Shown here: one piece after another, positions 53,243 through 60,037 of the stretch
How the letters are laid out: each line of letters starts with the position of its first letter
Position numbering within the stretch: the first letter of the stretch is position 1
Notes under the pieces: generated by a model
Told to the model about the DNA's origin: nothing
Databases searched by the model: none
The model's input: the letters and a program-made list of their open reading frames with translations, nothing else
Origin: Alteribacillus sp041949975
GTDB lineage: Bacteria > Bacillota > Bacilli > Bacillales > Marinococcaceae
Reading direction: 5' to 3'
DNA length: 64,000 nucleotides
Assembly: GCF_041949975.1 (NCBI RefSeq)
Contig: NZ_JBHFQG010000007.1
Coordinates: forward strand, 93,757 to 157,756
Position numbers and translations under genes: made by a program

Positions 53243-54125
53243 ATGGCATTTGAGCCGGTCGATTTTGGACGCAAGCAGAAGCCAGCACGACGACACTTAA
53301 CACGATAGAAACGGAAATCAAGCAATATCAGGAACTAATAGGCGAGGCAATCATTGAAATAGGGAAACGTTTGCGCAAGGTTAAGGAAGAGGACTTAAAA
53401 TTTACGGAATGGCTGGATAAGGTCGGAATAAAGCCACGCAAGCACAACGGATGATGCAGGCGGCAGAACAGTTTGGAAATGCGGCAACGGTTACGGGTTT
53501 GTCCCCGTCCAAAATTTACAAGATGCTGACGTTACCGGCGGAGGTAGACCGGGCGGAGTTTATCGAGCAGCCGCACGTCATACCGGAAACAGGCGAAGAG
53601 AAAACGGTGCATGATATGACAACGCGCGAACTGGAAGCGGTAGTGAAGGCGGAGAAACAGCCGGACAAGCCTATGCAAGCACAACCGGACAAGCAGGCGC
53701 GACGAGTTACGGAGCTTCCAATGGCCGAGGCTGTCAAACGTGTTAAACCGTCTTTGTGGGCGCAAGTAGACGACATGACCGTTAAGGAATTAAAAATGTT
53801 TGCGGTGCTTTCTCACACGGAGCAAGAGCGCTGTCTTAACGAATGGGCGGAGAAGTACCAGGCGGGCGGCTTATTGGAGTTTAGCGACTTAATCGGAAAA
53901 TACGTTAAGGGAATTAGCGAGGATAATTTCGATATGTTCATCTTTATTGCGAAGGAAGTAGGCCGGCTGCAAAAGACCGCCTATGTCATGATTAACCGGG
54001 AAGTATCGCAAAGGCTGGACAAGGTTGCGCATGGGCTAGACGAGTTATTTAATAATCCGCCGGAAACTGACGAAGAGTTAAACAAAGAACTGAAATGCGT
54101 TTCAATGAAATTGAAAAGGAAGTGA
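53243..54125 (+). pseudogene. DUF3102 protein, split by two single-base deletions
   Basis: ATG 53243 follows GGGGAGGCG and encodes MAFEPVDFG. At 53270-53275 the frame shifts by -1 to ASTTLNTIETEIKQYQELIG, then EIGKRLRKVKEE and FTEWLDKVGIKPR, the DUF3102 core. At 53439-53442 it shifts again to AQRMMQAAEQFGNAAT, then LSPSKIYKMLTLP, and runs open to 54125. Both lesions fall in the octamer CGCAAGCA, where CGCAAAGCA restores the frame. DUF3102 proteins are common on Firmicute mobile elements and have ParB-like features; role unknown. The last 31 bases overlap the J-domain gene. Confidence 0.82.
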
Positions 54126-54376
54126 AGGCAGCGCAAAAGGAGGCGGACGACTTTTTCAGAGACGCAAAGGAAGGCCGATCAAACGCCGGAGTAGGAAACG
54201 AGCAGCACTACAAGGCGCTAGGACTGAAACCGGACGCAAGTCAGGAGGACATCAAACAGAAATACCGCCAACTTATGAAAATAGTACACCCGGATAGAGG
54301 CGGCAATGCGTACCTATTCGTAATAGTTAAGGAAGCCTACGAAACTTTACACGAACAGGCGAAAGCAGCCGTATAA
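54095..54376 (+). CDS. J-domain (DnaJ-like) protein
   Basis: 93 aa. An N-terminal charged helix precedes a J-domain at residues 38-90 with HYKALGLKPDASQEDIKQKY and the catalytic HPD in MKIVHPDRGGN. It lacks the G/F, zinc-finger and C-terminal domains of DnaJ, so it probably recruits host DnaK to one client, possibly an element replication protein. It overlaps the DUF3102 reading frame by 31 bases, suggesting coupled translation. Intact. Confidence 0.85.
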   Translation: MRFNEIEKEVKAAQKEADDFFRDAKEGRSNAGVGNEQHYKALGLKPDASQEDIKQKYRQLMKIVHPDRGGNAYLFVIVKEAYETLHEQAKAAV

Positions 54377-54447
54377 AGGCCGGGAAAAAGTCATGTAATT
54401 TATGAGACGGGGGATACCGTCTACTTTCTTTTTAGGAGGCCGATAAA

Positions 54448-54879
54448 ATGAACGCGCAACTTTATACAATGACGGCACAAGGGCCGCGCCAGTTGAATAT
54501 AAAGCCGGACTATCTGCCGGCAAGCAAGGTGGAAATAACGGACATGGAGGCGGTGCGATCATCGTTAAACCGGGCGCGTATGGATGTGCTTGCGTATATC
54601 GTCAAACTGGAAGACAGAGGACGTATGAGGCCCGGAAAAGGAACGAGCGTCATTATGCGGGCAAGGCGGAGCTATGACAGGGTATTGTGGACGGTCAAAG
54701 AACGTCAACAGTCGTCTGTTATCGCCCAATATTATAACCGCCTAGATGAACGTTTACAGGCAGAATATGACGCCCTTACAGATATGTTCGAGGCAGTATT
54801 ACGCTTGAATAACGATATGTTCTCTATTGCGTTAGATACGTACTATGCGTTACTAGAAGACGATGTGTACGTTAATTGA
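54448..54879 (+). CDS. Hypothetical helical protein, 143 aa
   Basis: TTAGGAGG precedes the ATG. The protein is largely alpha-helical and charged (VRSSLNRARMDVLAYIVKLE, then RARRSYDRVLWTVKERQQ) with an acidic C-terminus (ALLEDDVYVN). No known motif or membrane segment. It lies between the J-domain gene and the primase. Family not recognised. Confidence 0.7.
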   Translation: MNAQLYTMTAQGPRQLNIKPDYLPASKVEITDMEAVRSSLNRARMDVLAYIVKLEDRGRMRPGKGTSVIMRARRSYDRVLWTVKERQQSSVIAQYYNRLDERLQAEYDALTDMFEAVLRLNNDMFSIALDTYYALLEDDVYVN

Positions 54880-54956
54880 CGTTAAGTATATGGGCACTAA
54901 GTGCCGCACGTCATTTCATTCCGTGCCTAGTAGTCACATCTATTGCGTTAATTTTT

Positions 54957-55002
54957 CACGTAATAATAAAAAAAATAAATAAACATATGTTGTATCATTT
55001 TG
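54957..55002 (-). repeat. Long-range inverted repeat, copy B
   Basis: CACGTAATAAT plus eight A at the left and ACATATGTTGTATCATTTTG at the right; inverted partner of 49412-49457. It ends 46 bases before the primase start codon, so it probably overlaps the primase promoter. Confidence 0.85.
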
Positions 55003-55048
55003 AACACTTTTTACCATTAAATGTAAATGTGATGTCAGGAGGGAGTAA

Positions 55049-56385
55049 ATGCAAGTATATGATATTCATAGCTTACCGGTACGCTGCCCGTTAACCGGCG
55101 AGCCTCTTTTGAGTTTCACAAAGGCGCACGCCCAAAATATGGGCTATTCGTCGTTATCAGCATACAAACGCGACAACGGCCTAACTTATAATACCTTGCC
55201 GCAACGATCAAAGGAACAGATTAAACGGCTGTATAACATCGACTTTACGAAATGGGTACAGGGCTTCCAGCAGGCAAGCGGTATGCGGTACGTAATGAGG
55301 CAATACTTTGCGGAATATGAAGAGGCGAAGGCGGCCGGCATAAGAAAGGAGTCAAAGTTTCCATTAAATGAGGCGGCTTTATATCGTCACTTTTCCGGGG
55401 AATCGCCCCTTGCTATATTTGCGCATGGCACACACGCCCGTTATTTCGGCTTTGATGTAGACAGCGAGGAACAGGTGGAAACACATGCCCGGCAATTAAT
55501 TGCAACGTTACAGGCGGAAGGCATACCGGACGAACACATACACGTCAGTTACAGCGGCGGGAAGGGCTATCATATCGAGCTATTCACTGCGAAACACTTA
55601 ACGTTTGCAGACTGGGAGCTAATTGGCCGGTATATTCGCGATCAAGCGAAGCTCACCGGTGAGGCTATCGAGTTTCGCCCTACGTCCACAAACGGACAAG
55701 CGTGGAAATTGCCATTAACGTTTCACTCGAAAACGGGCAACTTTGCCGGCTTTGTCGATAAGGAAACCTTTGCCGTTTACGACGTGCAGGCGCCCATGAT
55801 TACCTATTCTATGTAGAGCAGATACAGGACATGTCAGCTATTTTTGCGATACTGGAACGAGCAAAGCGACACGCGGCAGTCATTGAACGAAGTGAGAGGG
55901 AAGCAAGACAACAAACGGAAGCGGAAAAAGAAAAAGCCCAGGAAGCAGAGCCGGACAAGGCCGTTAAGATAACGGAGTTTGATTTATTCAAGACAGCGGA
56001 CGAGAAACGGAATACAGCCGTTAAGCTGCTACGCGATGGACTACTGGGCAAGGGTACGCGGTGGAAGGCTATGCGTAACGTTCTGATACCGTATCTTAAA
56101 ACGGAGCTAGGGCATGACGCGGAAGAAACAAAGGAAATTTTAACGGAATGGACGGCGCGACTAGCATGGCCGCAACGCTGGACATATCGCGACTTACTAC
56201 ACCGGAAAATTAACATGGGCGCCAAGTCATTCGCTAGCGAGTACATGAATGAAAGCTATGCAGACGATGAGGCGATTTTCCGCGTGGATGAATACGACTA
56301 CTACCGCCGGGCCTTCAACGAAAACAGCGAGACGCTAGAGTATAACGGCGAGTATTATAAGTTTCGCGATCTTACTATAGGTTAA
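55049..56385 (+). pseudogene. Archaeo-eukaryotic-type primase (AEP), frameshifted
   Basis: Codons 1-255 contain a complete AEP-like catalytic core: DVD (RYFGFDVDSEE, residues 136-138), VSYSGGKGYHIEL (169-178) and FRPTSTNGQAWKLPLTF (209-225). Around 55805-55812 the frame ends MITYSM, whereas the -1 frame gives FYVEQIQDMSAIFAILERAK and runs open to 56385 with an Ala/Glu/Lys-rich linker and a helical C-terminal domain. One missing base (T) explains the break; intact length would be about 445 aa. Such primases start replication of plasmids, satellites and integrative elements. AGGAGGG site. The catalytic half alone could still be made. Confidence 0.8.
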
Positions 56386-56507
56386 GAGTGGTATGCGTTG
56401 AACATTCCGATAATCCTAAACTTATAGACTTTTACGAAAGTAATGACTTTAAGCATCTACAAACTAACCCTGATAACGGTTATATTGTGAGTTACACGAG
56501 ACTATGA
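56386..56507 (+). pseudogene. C-terminal remnant of a GNAT-type acetyltransferase
   Basis: The frame reads VVCVEHSDNPKLIDFYESND and FKHLQTNPDNGYIVSYTRL before TGA 56505-56507. The pattern NPKLIDFYESNDF followed by a short strand-rich end is the usual C-terminus of GNAT N-acetyltransferases. No start or acetyl-CoA loop remains; the upstream part appears replaced by the primase 3' end. Confidence 0.45.
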
Positions 56508-56514
56508 TTACTCG

Positions 56515-56554
56515 AAAACAATCCGCTTAGCATAACGGGTTGTTTCTTTTTTTA
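56515..56554 (+). terminator. Terminator at the right end of the element
   Basis: AACAATCCG / CGGGTTGTT with a short loop is followed by TTTCTTTTTTTAT, ending rightward transcription before attR. Confidence 0.65.
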
Positions 56555-56815
56555 TGCCTACGTCCCATATACATAAATGACGTGCAGAGATTCGCCTATA
56601 CGCGCAATTAACTTTAGTTTTGCCGGTAGTTGTCCGTTTCGTTGCAAATAAACGCAAATTTCTAAATAACGCTTGACTACGTTACCAAATTGCGGTAAGG
56701 TGACGGTACAAATAATCGCCGAGCAGGGAGCGGAACAGTTTCGTGTACCTTGCGGTAAGCAAACGTTGATATAGACGGTAATACACGCATTTTGCATGTC
56801 TGACGGGAATTTTTT
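56555..56815. other. Right end of the element, noncoding
   Basis: Holds two arm-type-site candidates in direct orientation (56690-56702 and 56750-56762, both TTGCGGTAAG) and repeated ACGCAAAT/AACGC motifs. No gene seen. Confidence 0.5.
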
Positions 56816-56879
56816 CGGTCTTGAAAACCGCCAGGGGCTTCACGGCCCTCGGGGGTTCGAATCCCTCCTCCGCCATATT
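56816..56879 (+). repeat. Right attachment site (attR)
   Basis: Copy of the 3' part of tRNA-Ser from the anticodon stem to CCATATT, with G to T at one position and loss of one CTC/TCC triplet in the acceptor strand. The remnant cannot fold into a tRNA on its own. Confidence 0.88.
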
Positions 56880-56918
56880 CATTAAACCATTTAACATAAT
56901 AATATAATTGAAACCAGT

Positions 56919-56954
56919 GTAACTTCGCATTCTTTTGCAAAGTTACTTTTTTTT
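56919..56954 (+). terminator. Displaced original terminator of tRNA-Ser
   Basis: GTAACTT / AAGTTAC with GC/GC inside is followed by eight T. Just downstream of attR, it is where the terminator of the uninterrupted tRNA gene would be. Confidence 0.8.
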
Positions 56955-57033
56955 GTGGTTTTTATTGGATTGAATAATATAAAATCAATATAATGGTGGA
57001 AGATACTTTATAAGATAGGGAGAGGTGAAATTG

Positions 57034-57822
57034 ATGAAAGCAGGATATTGTGCTCTGTTACTTGGTACTATATCTTTTTTGTCTGCTTGTTCCTCCTTTC
57101 CTGCACAGCAAAATGATGAGAGCAGTTCAGCAGAAGAATTACATGTGGCAGCTGCGTCGGATTTATACCATGCGTTTACAGAATTAGGAAAGGGATTCGA
57201 GGAGGAAACAGGCATAGAAGTAACATTTAGTTTTGGTTCAACAGGACAGATTACCCAGCAGATCGAACAAGGCGCCTCTTCTTATGACGTATTTGCCGCA
57301 GCGCATGAATCGTACATAGACCGTCTTATTAAAAGCGGAGTGATGGATAAAGACACCAAAGAAAGGTATGCTTTAGGGAGAATTGGATTAATGTATGACA
57401 GCGGTACATATGAAACGGTAACGCCTAAAGACTTAACGGAGAAGAATATTGAGAGAATAGCTATTGCCAATCCGGATCATGCACCCTACGGCAAGGCTGC
57501 CAAAGAAGCGTTAAAAACATGGGGCATTTGGGATGAGGTGGAAGAAAAATTAGTGATAGGAGAAAATATTCGGCAGACCCTTCAATATGTTGAATCGGGG
57601 AATGTAGAGGTCGGAATTGTAGCTGTGGCGTTATCTAAGCAATCTTCTCTTTCTTTTGAGCCCATTCACTCAGAAGATCATGAGCCTCTCTTACAGGCAT
57701 TAGGTGTTCCTAATAGAAGTGGACAAAAAGAAGAAGCGAAGTGGTTTATTGATTATATGTTTTCAGACGAGGGACAAGCTATTATGAATAATTATGGTTT
57801 CTCACTGCCGGAGGAAGAATAA
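57034..57822 (+). CDS. modA: Molybdate-binding lipoprotein ModA
   Basis: 262 aa. Signal peptide with lipobox LSAC, then the periplasmic-type binding fold: HVAAASDLYHAFTELGKGFE near residue 38, TFSFGSTGQI near 65 and NPDHAPYGKAA near 150. It binds molybdate for ModB. I chose ATG 57034 (GAGGTG upstream). modB follows directly after the stop codon. No ModC ATPase is present, as also in B. subtilis. Confidence 0.9.
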   Translation: MKAGYCALLLGTISFLSACSSFPAQQNDESSSAEELHVAAASDLYHAFTELGKGFEEETGIEVTFSFGSTGQITQQIEQGASSYDVFAAAHESYIDRLIKSGVMDKDTKERYALGRIGLMYDSGTYETVTPKDLTEKNIERIAIANPDHAPYGKAAKEALKTWGIWDEVEEKLVIGENIRQTLQYVESGNVEVGIVAVALSKQSSLSFEPIHSEDHEPLLQALGVPNRSGQKEEAKWFIDYMFSDEGQAIMNNYGFSLPEEE

Positions 57823-58482
57823 ATGTTAGAAGTAATTGGAGTTCCTCTTTTATTATCTTTGCAAGTAGCCGTTATTGCCACGAGCATTTCCTTTATTTTT
57901 GGTGTTATCTTTGCCTGGCTGTTTACGTTGTATCAAAACAAGTGGACGGAACTTTTGTCTTTATTGATGATGCTGCCATTAGTGCTGCCACCTACTGTTT
58001 TAGGGTATTATTTAATGATTTTCCTTGGGAGCAACAGTTGGATTGGTCAAACGATTGAAGCGGCAGCTGGCGAAACAGTATTATTTACATGGCAGGCGGC
58101 CGTTATAGCTGCAGCCATTGCTGCACTTCCATTAATTATCCGACCGATGCAAGCTGCATTTGAAACGATCAGCCCAAACATTTTAGGGGCTGCTCAGTTA
58201 GACGGAGCAACCAAATGGCAGATATTTATCCGTATTATGGTACCTCTTTCTTATAAAGGGATGATTGCTGGAGTGGTATTAGGGTTTGCGAGAGCAATAG
58301 GGGAATTTGGAGCGACACTAATGGTAGCAGGTAATATCCCTGGTAAAACACAGACCTTATCCATAGCTATTTATGATGCGGTGCAAGCAAATAGGATGAG
58401 TGAAGCGCATCTTATGGTTGTAGTATTAAGTATTACTACTATTTCGTTTTTATTGTTAACGACAAAGTTTTTAAAGCGGTAA
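57823..58482 (+). CDS. modB: Molybdate ABC transporter permease ModB
   Basis: 219 aa with five or six transmembrane segments. The coupling motif GAAQLDGATKWQIFIRIMVPL near residue 125 and EFGATLMVAGNIPGKTQTL near 165 are diagnostic of ModB/CysT permeases. Its ATG follows the modA stop with no gap. It must borrow an ATPase from elsewhere in the genome. Confidence 0.92.
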   Translation: MLEVIGVPLLLSLQVAVIATSISFIFGVIFAWLFTLYQNKWTELLSLLMMLPLVLPPTVLGYYLMIFLGSNSWIGQTIEAAAGETVLFTWQAAVIAAAIAALPLIIRPMQAAFETISPNILGAAQLDGATKWQIFIRIMVPLSYKGMIAGVVLGFARAIGEFGATLMVAGNIPGKTQTLSIAIYDAVQANRMSEAHLMVVVLSITTISFLLLTTKFLKR

Positions 58483-58522
58483 AGCAAATAGGTATAGATA
58501 TTTTAATCTTGAGGTGACAAAC

Positions 58523-59020
58523 ATGGAGGATGCTTTACAACATGAAAAATGGATGAAACTGGCGGTGGATGAGGCATACAAAGCTCAAGAGAAGGGTGAA
58601 GTTCCGATTGGATGTATTATTGTTTACGAAGGAACCGTGATCGGCTCTGGATTTAATCAAAGAGAAACGAAGCAGCAGTCAGCGGCTCATGCAGAGATGA
58701 TAGCTATTCAAGAAACATGTGAATATTTAGGAAGCTGGCGTTTGGAAGAATGCACGCTTTATGTCACGCTGGAGCCGTGTCCCATGTGTGCGGGAGCCAT
58801 TGTTCAGTCTAGAATTCCATATGTAGTGTTTGGAGCCTCAGATCCGAAAGCAGGCTGCGCTGGTACCTTGATGAACCTCCTAGAAGAAAATCGTTTTAAT
58901 CATCGTGCGGAAGTGACTGGAGGGGTATTGGAAGAGGTATGTACAAACCTGTTAACTTCTTTTTTTCGACAAATTCGTGAAAGCAAAAAGCAAATACGTC
59001 AAAAAAAGTGCAATTATTAA
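58523..59020 (+). CDS. tadA: tRNA adenosine-34 deaminase TadA
   Basis: 165 aa. The zinc site HAEMIAI (His and catalytic Glu, near residue 57) and PCPMCAGAI (two Cys, near 87) are intact. It makes inosine at the wobble position of tRNA-Arg(ACG). ATG 58523 follows GAGGTGAC. Its place just before the SRP RNA and dnaX matches B. subtilis. The C-terminus is Lys-rich. Confidence 0.95.
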   Translation: MEDALQHEKWMKLAVDEAYKAQEKGEVPIGCIIVYEGTVIGSGFNQRETKQQSAAHAEMIAIQETCEYLGSWRLEECTLYVTLEPCPMCAGAIVQSRIPYVVFGASDPKAGCAGTLMNLLEENRFNHRAEVTGGVLEEVCTNLLTSFFRQIRESKKQIRQKKCNY

Positions 59021-59102
59021 TAAAACGACAGAAGGTCGATTGGATTCCTTCTTCGGCCATGGTATATTGAATACAGTAATGTTAAAAGCGGGAGGGGAAA
59101 GC

Positions 59103-59267
59103 GTGCGTCCAAATCAATTTTCTGCTGAAACAGCTCAAAAATTGGCTGAAAAACTGAATATGCCAATAGAGCATATCGTCCATACGCCGCCTCATGTGAT
59201 TATGGAAAAAATAGCTGAACTTGAAAAAAAAGAACAAGAAGCACAAACAGCTGATAGTGAAAAGTAA
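59103..59267 (+). CDS. YycC-family small protein
   Basis: 54 aa from GTG 59103, after GGGAGGGG. The sequence MRPNQFSAETAQKLAEKLNM, then PIEHIVHTPPHVIMEKIAEL, resembles the YycC family of short helical Bacillus proteins of unknown function, followed by a Glu/Lys/Gln-rich tail. It overlaps no other gene; the longer upstream frame is the tadA 3' end in another phase. Confidence 0.75.
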   Translation: MRPNQFSAETAQKLAEKLNMPIEHIVHTPPHVIMEKIAELEKKEQEAQTADSEK

Positions 59268-59406
59268 ATGGGAAAATTCATTAGTCTATTTAAGAAGGTT
59301 GAAACAATATATTTAGTATAAACAAATTCTACTGTTGCATTCTATTTCTATAAAAGATATAATGAACAATGCGCTGTTAAAAAGCGCCTGAAAAAGTTAT
59401 CAAATT

Positions 59407-59676
59407 TGCCGTGCTAAGTGGGGAGGTAGCGGTGCCCTGTACTCGCAATCCGCTATAGCGAGACCGAATCCCTTCTTTAGGCTTTGTTTCCGTGAGGTCT
59501 GCCCCGCGTAAGTGGTGTAGACGTCCGGGTTCTGCGCAACGAAAACCCGTGAACCCTGTCAGGTCCGGAAGGAAGCAGCAGTAAGCGGACTCTTTTGTGT
59601 GCCGCAGAGTAGCCTGGGCCGAGCTAACTGCTCGGGTAACGCTCATGGAAGCATTGCCGACAGAAGGTGCACGGCT
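59407..59676 (+). ncRNA. ffs: Signal recognition particle RNA (large, scRNA type)
   Basis: About 270 nt between TGCCGTGC (59407) and GCACGGC (about 59669-59675), which pair to close the molecule. The conserved Ffh-binding domain CAGGTCCGGAAGGAAGCAGC (59560-59579) contains the GGAA tetraloop. The 5' Alu-like domain marks the large Bacillus form. It sits between tadA and dnaX. Confidence 0.95.
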
Positions 59677-59694
59677 TTATACATATTATGATGC

Positions 59695-59723
59695 AGAGCG
59701 GCTCCATTGGAGCTGTTTTTTTA
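59695..59723 (+). terminator. Terminator after the SRP RNA
   Basis: AGCGGCTCC / GGAGCTGTT around a three-base loop, followed by seven T. Confidence 0.85.
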
Positions 59724-59780
59724 TTGTTTAGGAAATTATGTTTTTACAAGTTGTGGATACTATCTCCATATTGTTTGATC

Positions 59781-59907
59781 CGCGTCTAGCTTCAGCGCCC
59801 AGCCTCTCGGGGTTAAATAACCTCCAGTCATTAAAGGCAAAGAGCGTCTTTAGTGACTGGAGAACATTTACCTGTCGAGGCTGAACAGGGCGCTTGCGCT
59901 TTTGTTC
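59781..59907 (+). repeat. Dispersed Bacillaceae-type hairpin repeat, well-preserved copy
   Basis: The ffs-dnaX space holds a nested hairpin: AGCGCCC/GGGCGCT outside, CAGCCTC/GAGGCTG next, and CTCCAGTCA/TGACTGGAG inside. It ends GGGCGCTTGCGCTTTTGTTC. Repeats ending GGCGCTTNCGCTTTT are scattered through many Bacillus-related genomes (recalled). Two degenerate copies flank gyrB. Confidence 0.65.
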
Positions 59908-60037
59908 TATTATAATAAAAAGTAAAGGGTTCATTCCTTGGATTCAATTGATGAAGCCGGACATTTTGTACTTTGAAAAGTAACAAGTGAACGAGTATAA
60001 TTAAAGTTAGAAAAAGTAAAGAAAGGAGGTCCCGGGA

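Noticed and set aside
53265..53280. Programmed -1 ribosomal frameshift in DUF3102
   Set aside because: CGCAAGCA is not a slippery heptamer, and the same lesion recurs 170 bases later; loss of one A from CGCAAAGCA explains both.
56677..56940. Minus-strand frames reading like GFEPPRAVKPLAVFK and GGGGIRTPEG
   Set aside because: These are the well-known spurious translations of tRNA-Ser sequence in reverse, here from the attR copy.
57034..58482. ModAB as cargo of the integrated element
   Set aside because: They lie beyond attR and beyond the displaced tRNA terminator, and their composition matches the chromosome.
59377..59646. An 89-codon minus-strand frame
   Set aside because: It lies entirely over the SRP RNA gene and is not coding.
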